NCBI GenBank assembly: GCA_029961685.1
Contig: JARWKL010000009.1
Coordinates: 32,671,708-32,735,707, forward strand
Direction: 5' to 3'
DNA: 64,000 nt
Source of the DNA: Aristolochia californica
Lineage: Eukaryota; Streptophyta; Magnoliopsida; Piperales; Aristolochiaceae
Part shown: positions 12,801-23,627 of the stretch, piece by piece
Layout of the letters: the number at the start of each line of letters is the position of its first letter
Numbering within the stretch: position 1 is the stretch's first letter
The notes under the pieces: generated by a model
Told to the model about the DNA's origin: nothing
What the model saw: only the letters and a program-made list of their open reading frames with translations
The model's database searches: none
Made by a program: the position numbers and the translations under genes

Positions 12801-13027
12801 TCTTGGTCGAGATAACGAGTCAAGTCAGGGTCTTTCACATTGGACATCCAACGGTAGTCATCTTGCCACGTCTCCCCGTGAACAGAGAACGTAAAATGGA
12901 CCTTCTTAGGAGCAGGGGGTTCTGTGGAAGGCAGAAAGACGTTTCTTTTGCAGGAAGATGAGAAGAAGAGACATCGAAATGAAAAATTACGAAGACAGAT
13001 GGAGGACAGAGGACGTAATCTGAGCAT
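876..13027 (-). CDS. Prolyl oligopeptidase / oligopeptidase B-like serine peptidase, 11 exons
   Basis: Family S9 serine peptidases cleave short peptides after basic or prolyl residues. Exons read on the minus strand: 13027-12681, 12425-12268, 6329-6107, 5644-5500, 5024-4824, 4295-4161, 2856-2728, 2356-2004, 1903-1687, 1421-1228 and 1095-876, giving 2322 nt or 773 aa, normal for plant members. The N-terminus (MLRLRPLSS..., Arg/Ser/Phe-rich) looks like an organellar targeting peptide. The propeller half begins near VHGETWQDDYRWM. The catalytic half holds GYSAGG (Ser about 613), HDSR (Asp about 699) and NGGHFGEGGR (His about 736), so the triad is intact. The start is the first ATG of the exon carrying the targeting peptide. 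Odd points: introns 2 and 8 have GC donors, and intron 4 preserves the frame only with a GG-AG or GT-GG boundary, otherwise a frameshift follows. Intron 2 is about 6 kb and full of retroelement debris. The family is certain; activity of this copy is less so. Confidence 0.9.
3040..3360 (-). pseudogene. Relic of a retroelement RNase H (RVT_3-like) domain in peptidase intron 6
   Basis: Read on the minus strand from about 3350, the sequence gives WRKFNFDRSSLGNPGPGG, matching the KLNFDGSS-GNPGPAG signature of the RNase H-like domain found in plant non-LTR retroelement proteins. The frame is interrupted by a stop shortly after, and only a few hundred bases are recognisable. It lies inside an intron and is non-functional. 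A second relic of the same type is in intron 2 of the same gene. Confidence 0.6.
4291..4446. repeat. Three 52-bp tandem copies overlapping a splice acceptor
   Basis: Units start at 4291, 4343 and 4395, each opening with ATATCC and continuing through an AAAGAAGAC block and a GAATGTCAT-like tail. The first unit contains the acceptor CAG and first bases of exon 6 of the minus-strand peptidase gene (exon start 4295). The two upstream copies therefore carry duplicated acceptor-like sequence, one with CAG/GATAT intact and one changed to CTG/GATAT. Confidence 0.85.
5066..5420. repeat. Dispersed retroelement-derived repeat in peptidase intron 4
   Basis: The stretch begins and ends with the same phrase (CTCCTAAG-GGCTA...TTTTGGGATGGAAC-GGGCTCAAC, near 5070-5110 and 5368-5408). 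It contains TGGTATCAGAGC at about 5129, the sequence complementary to initiator tRNA-Met used as primer site by many plant LTR elements, and a TGTTAAGTAGGAAAAAG motif near 5293. Similar phrases recur in reverse orientation near 61910-62510. It is probably a fragment of an LTR and leader; no protein-coding part is seen. Confidence 0.5.
6960..7385 (-). pseudogene. Relic of a retroelement RNase H (RVT_3-like) domain in peptidase intron 2
   Basis: Minus-strand translation from about 7370 reads PPSAGFLKLNFDSSSLGNPG, then a GPNDRCD block, then AAAKIHALLQGIKLL, the order seen in plant RVT_3 RNase H-like domains. It is open for about 75 codons and then hits stops. It is isolated in the intron with no reverse transcriptase next to it in frame, so it is a dead fragment. 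Confidence 0.65.
7690..9657 (+). mobile_element. 5'-truncated Ty1/copia retrotransposon relic inside peptidase intron 2
   Basis: The plus strand encodes, in order and in broken frames, the region before the reverse transcriptase (PQWKATIDAQMEVL, about 7815), RT core segments (AKGYTQTYGVDVFETFS, LDIKNAFLYGDL, about 7975-8145), LVYVDDITLSG with the YVDD active site (about 8350), RLVGKLIYATVTRSDISFSV (about 8645-8700), and the RNase H end (CDNQVVI, AKHIEVDCHFVRDAI, about 9070-9170). A polypurine tract AAGGGGGAG (about 9276) precedes an LTR starting TGAAAAATC at 9288. Several internal stops and frameshifts show that it is dead. Gag, protease, integrase and the 5' LTR are missing. Confidence 0.9.
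9288..9657 (+). repeat. 3' LTR of the copia relic
   Basis: It begins with TG directly after the polypurine tract. It holds a TATA-like stretch (TGCTATATAAGG near 9482) and a pyrimidine-rich CT region near 9545-9590, and probably ends at ...TACATCA near 9657. The end is approximate because the partner LTR is absent. Confidence 0.6.
9880..10960. repeat. Several degenerate copies of one dispersed repeat in peptidase intron 2
   Basis: Blocks near 9890-10020, 10145-10275 and 10800-10940 share the same order of phrases (AAATGAC-AGC, AACTA-TAAGCATA, TTTTCAAACTCA, GGACTATT-ATCC). Near 10150 the reverse complement of a TGGTATCAGAG primer-site motif occurs (CTCTGATACCATG). They look like decayed LTR or leader fragments inserted repeatedly. 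A run of about 23 A lies at 10268. Confidence 0.5.
10961..12267. other. 5' part of peptidase intron 2, no recognisable element
   Basis: AT-rich intronic sequence between the dispersed repeats and exon 2. Short open frames on both strands carry no recognisable motif. I see no RNA gene or structured element. Confidence 0.5.
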
Positions 13028-14097
13028 GACGCGATAGTGAATACCTAAGCGGGAGAAGCCATTGAAGTACGGAATCAGCTAAGGTTGGAATTCCTGCAAA
13101 CTCGCACAATAGGCGGCGAGGTTGTGTGAAACCGTAAACACTCGCACTTGCACTCGACAGAGGAAGCAACAGGTCCGTGCACACCGAAAAGAGTAAAAGC
13201 GGTAGCGGAAAGAGGCCGATACAGACATGTCGATACGACGACGCCGACCGAGATGCTCCCCTGGAGGCTGGAACATTAACATGTAGGGACGACGCGACTT
13301 TTAGTGTCACATGGTTCTCTGTGATTTATGTAACAAACAGGTTGCCTCCTTAAATAAATGTTATTATTGACTTATATTATTTAAAACCACGTAAATATGA
13401 TAATAAATAGATAAAATTAATTAAAATTTTGAAATTAAACTACGACTTCACATAAAATTCATACGATATTATAAAACTAATAAATTAATAAATATTTATT
13501 TATAATATTCAAAATTATTTTATTATCCTCTAATTTCTCCTTTTGTCTATATTAAAATATATGATATAATTAATTTACGTTATCTGTCTATTCTTTACTT
13601 TTATTAGGGTGAAAGATATACTTATAATATTGGTAATTTTGATATTATAAATATACCTTATGGGAAAGGGTCTGGATCAAGTCCATAACCTCCAGTTTTC
13701 TCCCAAATGGTATCTCTCACAATTTTTTTCCTGAAAATCAATATTAAAAATTAACATAAATTAATTGGAGGGTTTGGTACCGGTGGAAATGGACGTGGTG
13801 CGGTGCACTACGGCTCCATTCATGGTAGGACCACGTAAAAATTAATTAAGTAGCGGATTTAGAGCTTCTATCAATTTCAAAGCTATTTCAGTTCCAGTCC
13901 GCTGACTTTTGATCACGGTGATCACTGCAAGGGTAAACTTGTCATTTAAATTTTGGGCTTTCCAGAGAATTCTCTTCTCCTTTTTCAACGCGTTTCCAAG
14001 AGGGCGAGAGAAGACCCACGCGATCGACACCGTTCCAATACTCTTCATACAAACCCTAGCTGTTCGTCGGGAGAAGCTAATTCTTCCTGATTATTTG
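13028..14097. promoter_or_regulatory. Divergent intergenic region and 5' UTR exon of the SERF-like gene
   Basis: The peptidase ATG (13027, minus) and the SERF-like transcript (plus) diverge from this interval. An AT-rich core spans 13330-13660, and the GC-richer flanks are likely 5' UTRs. A non-coding first exon of the SERF-like gene ends at 14097, where the donor G/GTGAGA opens a 324-nt 5' UTR intron ending in TTTCAG at 14421. No clear TATA box is assigned; the transcription start is not determined. Confidence 0.45.
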
Positions 14098-14457
14098 GTG
14101 AGATGGAATTCAATTATTTATTTCTTTTTTGTTCGAAAGTAGAGACGATTTTAGGGCTTTTTTTTAAGTAATTAGAATTTGTTCGAGTATTTTTTGATTA
14201 TTTTGTCCCTTTAAACCGGCAACTACATTGAGGTTTCATTACTGGTCGGTTTTTAAGAAGCTGAAAAACCGTCTAATTTAAGTTTTTTGTCCTGGCTTAT
14301 GAATAGTAGTTATATTCTGGTATTTGATTATCATCTTATGGTAAAATTTACCTGTCTTTCAGTCTGGGTGTTTTCTGAAGTTTTTAGCTACAGTTATCTC
14401 ACTGATAACATTTCCTTTCAGGTTGAATTTATACCTTGGTATTTGGAGAGACCGAGA

Positions 14458-16289
14458 ATGACTCATATCCTTGAAAACGTTATTTTCTTTGTTTTTTGTT
14501 TTATAAGAATTCATGGCAATTAAATTGGATTTTCCCCTTCTCGTTGATTCGATTTGTTATTTCCTTACACCAAATTACGTGGTAGTCAGAGAGATCGCGA
14601 CCGCGAAAGGGCACAGTCCAGGAAAAAGGACTCGAAAGGCAAAGACGACGGAATGACGCCTGAGCAACGCCGTGAAAGGTCTGCTTTCTTGGCTTTTGTT
14701 TAATTTAAGCTCAACATGCAGATGAATATAAAATCGGTATCTATTTTGCTTCTTTTTTCTTATTATGTGTAATTGTTGATTAGATAAGATCTTAAAAATT
14801 TCATTAACCTATACTTGTCTATTTGTGTTTGGTCTCAATTCTTTATACCAGTCTCTATAATCCTAATATCCTAGAGGTATAATGAGGTATCTTATTGATG
14901 ATTACTAGTTGTAGATTTCTATCTACTGAAACTTTAGTTTAGGAACAATAGTTGCCGGAAAGCAGCTCCTTGGACACTGAGAATTTGCTCTGGTCGAGTA
15001 AGATTTTATTGCTCAGTGAAAAATTATAGAATTTACTTTCGCTTGAGAACTAGATAAAATAAGTTGGTACGCGTGAAGGGGGAGGGGGATTCTCTTGACC
15101 AAGGGAATTCATGTTCTCTCCTTTCAACTATAACGCTGTGTTTGGAACACAGAAAGTAGAGAGAGAGAAAGAGAAAAGAAAAGAACAAAGGTTTATTTCT
15201 TTTTGTTTGGATGTTTATGGAAAATGAGAGAGAAAATAAAAGAGAAATGAAGTTTATTTTGTTTGGATAAATGTGGAAAATAAGAAAGAAAAGAAAATTA
15301 GTAATATTTTAAAATTTTGATGATTAAAATTTTCTCTCAAGTTTTGATTTATTTTATTTTCTCCTCAAATTCCATCATTTTATGAGAGAAAATTTATTAA
15401 TTTCTCTCTTATTTTCTTTTTTCTCAATAATTTTTTACTGCCAAACAACAGAAAATACTTTTTTTTCCCTTTTTTTTGTTTTCTGTGGGTTCTAAACAAG
15501 CCCTAAATGTGAGAAAGGTATAAGATAAGTTTTAGTAAAAAAGTAATTGGAATTATGTCATTCCTCACCCACAATGTTTTTGTGGGCATGGATCGTTTGA
15601 GTGGAATCTGTATTACTTGGTGGTGGTGGTGGTGGTGGTGGTGGTGGGGTGGTGGTTTACCCTTTCCATTTGTAGGATGAGATAATGAAATTCCACATCG
15701 CATGGAATGCTTGAGTGGAATCTGTATTACATGGTGAGGGTGGTTTGTCCTCTCTAGGATGAGATAATGCAATTCCACCCTGGATTTTTCTTGTTCTATC
15801 TTAGATTTAAAATTAAGTTGAGGTATCCATTTACCATACTAACTCAAAAAGTACTTTTTTCCTGAAGAGTAGTTCATCTTAACTCTTTTTTTTTTTGCGA
15901 TTATCTACTTTTTTCCTGTGCATTAACCCTAACCATTCAAATTAATTGAATATTTTATTTTGCATTTTTATGCACTCAAACAGAAAAAAAAATGCAGATA
16001 AAGAAAGTAGGTAACCTTGGAATGAATTTTTACTTTCGTTCTATTGCCGGGTTTCTTTCTTTCCTAGTGCGGTTGGAAAGTATATAGCATATCTGAATGT
16101 AGAGGCACTCGATACCCTACAGAAATTTATTGTCAAGTATGTGGGAGCTGGTAATTGTTATTATTTCTATCCTCTCATTCTGTCATTATGTGCAGGGACG
16201 CAAAAGCACTTCAAGAAAAGACTGCAAAAAAGGCTGGTCAGTCTGCTGGCGGGGGAGGTGATACTGGAAACAAGGCAGGGAAGAAATAA
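14458..16289 (+). CDS. Small basic SERF/4F5-family protein
   Basis: SERF/4F5 proteins are short, highly charged proteins found across eukaryotes; animal members modify amyloid aggregation, and the plant role is not settled. Coding exons are 14458-14464, 14579-14678 and 16196-16289, 201 nt or 66 aa. The protein starts MTRGSQRDRDRERAQ, then KGKDDGMTPEQRRERDAKA and LQEKTAKKAGQ, and ends in a Gly-rich tail with a GKK terminus: the family signature from end to end. Joining the 7-nt ATG exon to the next exon is what creates MTRG, strongly supporting the start. The first coding intron is AT-AC with U12-type signals, while the second (14679-16195) is ordinary GT-AG and holds a MITE and a GGT repeat. 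The gene runs divergently from the peptidase gene and convergently with the BSD gene. Confidence 0.93.
14465..14578 (+). other. U12-type AT-AC intron
   Basis: The 5' splice site reads ATGACTC/ATATCCTTG, the classic minor-spliceosome donor ATATCCTT. Near the 3' end is TTCCTTACA (14561-14569), close to the U12 branch consensus TTCCTTRAC, about 11 nt before the terminal AC at 14578, a typical distance. There is no polypyrimidine tract and no AG at the position needed by the frame. Removing it joins M-T-(C/GT) to R-G-S-Q, exactly the conserved N-terminus. Confidence 0.92.
15134..15503. mobile_element. Tourist-like MITE with TAA target duplications
   Basis: A 370-bp AT-rich element with imperfect terminal inverted repeats of about 22 bp: the left end has CTGTGTTTGGAACACAGAAA and the right end, reverse complemented, GGCTTGTTTAGAACCCACAG. 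It is flanked on both sides by TAA (15131-15133 and 15504-15506), the target size and sequence typical of PIF/Harbinger-derived MITEs. It has no coding capacity. It sits in the second coding intron of the SERF-like gene. Confidence 0.7.
15560..15780. repeat. Imperfect tandem duplication with a GGT microsatellite
   Basis: Two adjacent copies share GGAATCTGTATTAC-TGGT and AGGATGAGATAATG-AATTCCAC phrases (about 15560-15695 and 15700-15780). The first copy has an expanded run of about ten GGT triplets near 15619-15655. It would encode a His or Gly run if translated, but it lies inside an intron. Confidence 0.75.
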
Positions 16290-17287
16290 CTAATTCAAGA
16301 AATAATTTCAAGCTCGCTACAAGTTGTATGTGATGTAATTTATCGAAGTTGTTCTGCTTGTGTCACATAGGTTGTTAGGCTTTGCTTCTGGTTCTGTGTT
16401 GATCCCATCTGGTACTCGGAGTCTCAAACCGTTTAGTAAGAACTTTGCGCCAGTAAGCTTTTGGATTATAGTCGAGATTGGCACATCCCAGTCGCCATTG
16501 AAGTGAAAAATGAAGAGCGAAATTAGTGAAGCTATTAATATGATAAAAATTTCTCTTCTCACTACGGCATGTAACGTCCTTCATTTTGCGTTTTTTTTTT
16601 ATGAAGTACAAAACGTTGCAAACCTCTAGGAGTTTGGAGATGCCTAAATGCAAGACAGATACATATATATAACCGTAAGTTGTGTTGGTGTCTTTCAGAA
16701 AGTACCTCTCCTCTTTCATGGCATGAATTTCATTTAGCCGTTGATGGCCTTCGTATCTGTTTAGATCTTTTTTAATATATACCCCTTGATGTAGAGTTCA
16801 ACAAAGATTCGTCAAGGAAAGCTCCCTGTATGGAAAATGGTGGGGAGTGGAGCATACTTGTAAGCTAAGTCAAATCTTCTAATAAGCATAAACAGGGGCA
16901 TGGAAATCTCACAAACATGGAGTAAGACGCAACAATAAGATCAGTTCTTGTTTATACATATTTTTCGAAGTAAACAAGACGAGTTTGTATTATAGGAAGC
17001 AATAAGAAACCATTTCAAATCCGGTCCATGTAGACAATAACGCACAAGACCCTCGTCACTCTCTGCAGTCTCCTTCCCTATCTCTACGTCTGAATGGAAG
17101 TCTTAACTGACACAGGTGACTACCCATCTCCAATCACCCCCAAAATGGCGAGGTAACCAATCCTTGCCTTACTGGAAAGCAAATTTAATCCCTTAGTCTT
17201 TCTAATATCCATCATGGGATGAACTGTAATTTTTTGCTCCCCGTTTTAGGGTTATATCTTCTCCCTCCAGAACCATCAGTTCTACTT
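16290..17287. other. Convergent intergenic region
   Basis: Sequence between the stop codons of the plus-strand SERF-like gene and the minus-strand BSD gene. It must hold both 3' UTRs. No further gene or repeat is recognised. Confidence 0.6.
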
Positions 17288-20200
17288 TCAGTGCTTAGCT
17301 GTTGTTTCATCCTCTCCATCACTGTCTAAAGCCTGCAATTGGTTGACATAAAATATTCACAAACATGCAATGATTATATGCATAAACATAGTAAAAGATG
17401 ACATCCTTTTGTTTACCGCCATAGACCATTGCATCCTAAATGCACAGGATCCTAGCAAGTAATCTACATAACTTACCAGAATGAGGGTTCCTTGATTTTT
17501 TTATTTTTTTTCTCTTTTTTTTGGCCTGAAAGATACCTCTGCCCTCAGGCCTCCTAAATGACATCCGAGGAAAAAAGAAGCACGTAAATAAGTATTTTTA
17601 GCTTAACTGACTACAATTGCAGGAAGCTGGATCTTTTTTGTCTGAAACAGAGCTAGATGTCATAACTGAAAGGCCAGAGACAAACTTCCTGACTCCTCCA
17701 GAAACTTCGCCACCCTAAGTTTCTATTGACGTGAAAATATGGGAGACTTGGTGAAGGTGATACACCAGTAAGAGTGTTTATCTCTTAAATCCACCAAAAA
17801 AGTATAGTTACTTTAGTTGAAGCCAACTAAGAATAGAACTCCTATATGTTATTGGACTACGAAAATCAAAATAAAATTGAAGAACCTCAATCGAGTTGCA
17901 TAAGGAGCCAGATTCAGGTGACTTCAAATTAAAAATCCAACCTGTGCGAACTTATTGGAAATTTGGATAAACAAAAGACAGAGGCACTGCTCTCAATCCA
18001 CATTGTCAATCAGTACACTTTTTCAAGCACTACTTGAGAGAGGCATCAAGGTTACAAAGGTTTCTGAGGTGGTATATCTCGGAGTCAGAAAGGTTAAACA
18101 TTCTATAGTTATCTCTTGAATTACCTCTACAGAGGTAGATTAGCAAATATGGAACTGCAGTCAACTAATATAAAATAGTTAATGAGAATGTACTTGAAGG
18201 CTCCAGCAAAATCAAAGATAAAGCGTCCAACAGAGATAAGGAGTTCAAAAAGATGGATGAGACTTCGAACTTACTGAGCTAGTGACAATCTTGTCGAAGT
18301 CATCATCAAACTCGCCATCATCATCATCTGACAATTCAAGGATGTTACAAGGATATTATCAATATACATGTGACATAATGATGTTTCAAAGCCTAACTAG
18401 ACTGGTTCAAGTAAAAACTGAAAATGATATGGAAGAAATAATAAAAATAGAATAAAGAGGAAAAAAAAGTATAAACAGAGACCTATCTTGTTAAAGTATA
18501 GGTGAAAATACACTTAAAAAAAATTAAAACAATTAAAAAACCATAGAATAAAGGCCAGAAAAGGAAGCAAAAGTAATTGATCTAGAATTAAATGGTAAAA
18601 GTAAAACTGAGAGTAATTGATCTAGAACTAAATGGTAAAAGTAAAACTGAGAGTAATTGCAAATGCTCCTCAACACATCGGACAGGCATAATCAATCTCA
18701 TGAAATGAGGGATAAAAATAAGAGAGGAAGGTTCTTTCAAATTCACAGAGAATGTAAAACCTAGTAAAAAACCATAATGTAAATCTAATCCGTCTTCTTG
18801 TCAATGACGGTTAATGGGCCAACAAGAGAGAAGGAAAGACCTAAGCATAACATGGATGTTAGTAGACAGGTAAAACCCAAAAAAGTTAGAATGGGGAAAA
18901 GGTCCATTTAGTGGACCTCAAAATAGTTGGGACAAGTCTATGATAACAAAGGATAGCATGTTATGAAGTTAAATAAAAGCATAGTGATGAATATTTAATT
19001 CTGAGGTATTTTCTTTACATTCTATTTTGGAAATGTCATGGATATGAATTCGAGCATTCTGGAATAAAGACCTAGTTCCAGGAAGACAAAAAAAACTGAT
19101 GAAGAAAAATATACATCATAGACTAGGCTTCGTTTGAACACTATCATATTTTTTAAAATGAAATTGTAAAGAATTGAAAACAATTACATATGGACAAAAA
19201 GAGGCACACAAATTTTTTAAAATGAAATTGTAAAGAATTGAAAACAATTACATATGGACAAAAAGAGGCACACAAAAACAATTAATACAGAAGTACCATA
19301 AGATTACAAAGTCAACCAGTGATTGAATCATGTTTTGACTTCCTTTCTTTCTGGGGCTTTCGGAAAACCCATTCCCTAATCTATTTATTAGATACAAGGA
19401 GAGGAATAGGATGGCAATTTGGTAGGTACTGGACATAAACCCACCGTATCACCACAGCATGCAGGGAAACACACCACACTGCCCAAATTAGCAAAAAATA
19501 TAACTTATATTAAATAATTATTATTAAGTCACATCATCGTATTATAAAATAGTAATTTTATGTTTTATAAAAAAAATATGAATGGCATTATAGAGAGTTC
19601 GGCTTCAGGAAACTAAAGAGTTAAATTTTATACAAATAATTTTCATAAGGGCAGCTTTTGTAAAATTCAACAATTTGCTATATCTGTGCAGGAATATTTT
19701 TTTTCAGCAACCCCACTCCATGGATAGAAAACTCTACCTCATTGCCAACTTACACCTTGCAGTGGTTTAACCCATCCTGTCAAAGTGACCCTCAATAGAC
19801 AGGAATGAGAAAACATAGAAATAATCTTTCTCTATAGTTCGGTTACTTTTTTCTCTAGTCCATATCTTCAACATGAGTCAACTTCCAAATACCCATTAAT
19901 CTTATTTACATAGATATGTGAACACTTATAACTAACAATTATGTTCTAAGAATATCTCTGAAATCATGTTAAAAAAAAAAAAAAGATGTAAGAAACATGT
20001 CCTGTAAGCCAAACAAAAGAACAATTTAAATCATGAATTGCTTGCATTATAGGAAAACAGGAGGAACTCAATAATATTGGACAAGATATACAATAAATGA
20101 AGTCACTGAAAAGGAAAGTTCAGTACCTGGGCCCTCGTCACTGCTCCCAAGGTCCCCCAAGAGAAATACATCCAAGTCGTTGTCAGCAGATGATGAAGTA

Positions 20201-22963
20201 TTATTTTGTTGATTCACTTCCTTGCTTTCCAGTTTAGAAGCCACCACCATGGTTGGATTTTCCTTCTTGTCTTGACTTTCATCTTGCTCTACCGCCTTCA
20301 CCTTGGGCTCCTCATTATACCTTTTTTCATACCTAACTCAAGGATGTCACAAAAAGACCTCAGTTGATACCCACATCAAGTTCAGCTTCTTCAATAACTA
20401 TTTACAAGGTTAACCTCCAAATGCAGCATTTAACCAGACTCAATAAGAAAGTATGGCTTATGATCAAGTTCACAGCAATTCCACTTTGTCACAACCATTC
20501 TATGGTGAGTGAAAAGAGTCAGAACTCTAGAGAAATTACACACAGAGAGTAGCTAGTTGAGATCTGTACCTAGATCCACCTTAGAATCAACAATTCAGTT
20601 TTTTACTAATTCATATAATCAAGACATTAAAACATATTGAAAATGGTTGCTGGATCACTGCGAGCACATTAGGAAGGTAAACTTGATAAACTTGAAGCAA
20701 TACAAAGGAGATTTTTGTGTGGGGACCTAAAGACCAGTTTTAATTATCCACTGGTAAAAAGAGAACAGATCTGTCAAAGCAAGGACAGTGGTCTGAGAAT
20801 CAAGAGAATGCAACACACAAACACATCTTTTCTACCCGTGCCTTTGGAAGTTTGCTGTAGAAAAGATTCACTGTGGAGAAGAGTTATCTCCAGCAAATGT
20901 AACATTGATCAAGCTGATCAAGGATGCTGGATACCATCAGGTCCAGAGCTCCTCAACGAAGGACAAGAATATGGATCTCTCTGTCTCTCTCTCTCTCTAG
21001 CTGTCTATCTATCTATCTGAACTTTTGAATTTTTCATTCTGATAATTAGAGAGACATGTCATTTTACTTTTTACATCAAGGTCAGATTTTAATTATACAG
21101 CTATATTTAGAAATATGGCGTTTGGGATGGTCATATTTGATAAGTATTGTATAGCTCACTTTGTGAGCTTGTGTAGTCGACATATTAGTCAAATTCATTT
21201 TATTCAATCCATTCTTTAGTGCATTATTATTATTATGATGATGATGATGATGTTGTTTTTGATGTTCTTGATAGTTTCTTAAAGTTAATAATGTTAAAAG
21301 TACATTTCCTTTCAATCCTACTTCCCTTCACCATTCAGAGTGCACTAAAGCAGCAGCTACACAACTTTCCTCCATGGAATCCAACTATCCAATTCACATG
21401 ATTAAAAAGGCTTTGATCACCCTCAGGCAGAAAGATATGATTACTTACGGAGCAACATGACTATTTACAAGTATAAAATATATCCTCCAAAACTTTGTTT
21501 CCTTCATATGGCGTGGGCACAATTCATATCTTAACCTGGAAATTTCCTGTAACAACAATATCTGCAGGAGTTTAGGCTCAGAATTCATTGAGTTTCAAGG
21601 ACAGATATCAATTACTTCTGATGGTTGTACACTATCTGGACTAACAAACATAAACTACTCTAAACCCCAAGAAAATGTAAAAAGAAGAAAGCAAATGATA
21701 AGCATTAGCCAGAAGTTGCCTTCATTTTTGGAGCACTTGCCAACTACCTCTAGCCTTCTGAGAGACCAATCATAGATGCTCCAGTGTTCATCTGAAGAAT
21801 GAGGCCCAGAACACAACCTCTATTAGGTTCCTCTGAGTCGTATTTGATGATTTGACACACAATGGAACAACACTGAAACTGGGTAAACTTCTACCATCCA
21901 ATGGATCTAGAACCAGCAACCAAAACCAAAAAAAAAAAAAAAACCAAAACAAAGAAGATACCTTCACTCTTGAAAGTACTAGAGTTGCATGTCTAGCTTG
22001 CCACTGTGTAAGATCCTGGCGAACATTTGAGACTGTGGGCACCTCTGACATTTCTGGTTCATCTGCAATACATATGAATATGATGCATCAGCATAATGCT
22101 CTGGTATAAGCAAACAATTTGTTTCTAGCACAACTAACATCTATGCATACATTACATGGACCAGTACCAAATGGAGGTAATTTAGAACAATTCCTTCAAT
22201 GAGAAGGTGATGCTCACAACAGTTAAAAGAGTTTCATACCCGATAAAGGAAACCACCAGGAAAAGTGTTAATTGTATATGTCCAGTTTTACAGGACTAAC
22301 TGATGTATACGAGTTCTCTATTCAAGCTATAGAAGTTCGATTCCATCGTACCTAATAATGTTCACTGAATACAAGATAAAATCCAAACAGATAACCATAC
22401 TACCACCCTGATCCTGGCAAATATTTTCAAAAGGCTAGTCGAAGTACACCATTTCAACCATAAAATTAACCTAAAATGCATTCAACGCGTAAGTTCCCTC
22501 TGTTCCAATTCTGAGATGTGGGAAAAGCAAAAAAAAGAGTTTAGTTATCGCTAGACAGGGCAGTACCTTCCATTGGGAAATCCTGAAAAGTACTGATCGT
22601 AATTCCCCTCACAAACTCTCTCAACTCATCAGTTACGGCGAACTTCTCCAGCTCTAACTGCTCAGGGCCTGCAGCAGTGTCTGAGGTCGAGATCTGTATA
22701 GGAATCTGCGGCGAGATCCCCTCTGCGAGTGTTTTAATCTGATCTGCACGTTTCAGTGCCTCAACCTTAATGAGATCGGCTTTCTTGGTTGCTTCGACGG
22801 CCAATTCCTTGGATTTTTTGGCCGTCTCCGAAACGAATTCCTGAGAGAACTTGGCGGCACCTTTGGTTAACTCTTGTGATTTCTTTGCTGCCTCTTTGGT
22901 TATTTCTTGCGAGCGCTTTGCTGCTTCTTCAGCGAAGCTCCGAGCTTTCTGCCAGAAATCCAT
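17288..22963 (-). CDS. BSD domain-containing protein, 6 exons
   Basis: BSD domains (about 60 aa, with a conserved Phe-Trp pair) occur in TFIIH p62, synapse-associated proteins and DOS2-like proteins; many plant BSD proteins are uncharacterised. Exons on the minus strand: 22963-22567, 22062-21962, 21546-21449, 20332-20127, 18327-18275 and 17332-17288, 900 nt or 299 aa, all phases consistent. The N-terminal 80 residues form Ala/Lys-rich heptad-like repeats (EEAAKRSQEITKEAAKKSQE), probably amphipathic helix or coiled coil. The BSD region follows: EFVRGITISTFQDFP, DLTQWQARHATLVLS, RLRYELCPRHMKETKFWRIYF. The tail is acidic and Ser/Asp-rich (SSSADNDLDVFLLGDLGS, DDDDGEFDDDFDKIV), ending DSDGEDETTAKH. 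The start is the first ATG, before the helical repeat. It converges with the SERF-like gene. The domain call is firm; cellular role is unknown. Confidence 0.93.
18570..18658. repeat. Two tandem copies of about 39 bp in BSD intron 4
   Basis: AGTAATTGATCTAGAA and the following AAATGGTAAAAGTAAAACTG recur directly one after the other with one mismatch, and a third partial unit begins after them. It is intronic with no coding role. Confidence 0.8.
19148..19275. repeat. Perfect 64-bp tandem duplication in BSD intron 4
   Basis: The unit starting ATTTTTTAAAATGAAATTG at 19148 is repeated identically from 19212 to 19275, ending AGAGGCACACAAA. The absence of mismatches indicates a recent duplication. 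Confidence 0.9.
20970..21260. repeat. Microsatellites in BSD intron 3
   Basis: A CT-rich run with TCTCTC and CTAT units lies near 20970-21018, and an ATT run followed by GATGAT triplets near 21224-21254. The His/Asn-rich open frames over the second run come only from the triplet repeats. Confidence 0.8.
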
Positions 22964-23219
22964 GACAGCAGATAGAGGTGGGCTTCTGGGAGATCTCTTG
23001 CGAGCGAAGACAGAAAAATGAAAACAAGGAAAAGACGCAAAACGGCAAAAGAGATTTTAGCAAGCTAGCATCATTTTTGCCTTTTGAAGTCGGAATTCGT
23101 AAATTGGAACATGCACGTGCATTCGTGCGAAACGAATATTTCCCTCTCGACATTCACACGATTTAAGATGGCAACAATGTCGGCTCGCGATAAACAAAAT
23201 TCGTTTTCTAGAACCAGGC

Positions 23220-23586
23220 TGGCCGATTAGCCAAGTTTGATTTAAATATTTCATGTCAAGCTTCGAAGAGCCCCCGAGTCTTGTCTCAAACCTAAAATTA
23301 TTATCAAGTTTGAACCCAACGAGTTTGAGCCAAGCTCGAGCCTCAACATATATTTAAAACTTTTTAAAAAATATATATCGAATAAAATATATATAAAATT
23401 ATGCATATATTTTACAATATATATATTTAAAATTTTTAAAAATATATATATTGAATAAAATGTATATAAAACTATGCATACATTTTACATAAAATTGGAC
23501 ATGAACTCTATATAAAATTGGGCATAACCTACATATATAATACGTGTATAAAATTGGGTATAACCTCTACTTAAAATTGAGTATAA

Positions 23587-23627
<41 letters not shown>

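Noticed and set aside
12701..12961. Plus-strand 86-codon frame over peptidase exon 1
   Set aside because: Antisense shadow of the well-supported exon 13027-12681.
15503..15778. His-rich minus-strand frame (run of about ten His)
   Set aside because: Complement of the GGT microsatellite in the SERF intron; no conserved sequence around it.
21082..21401. His/Asn-rich and Asp-rich frames in BSD intron 3
   Set aside because: Produced by an ATT/GAT triplet microsatellite inside an intron.
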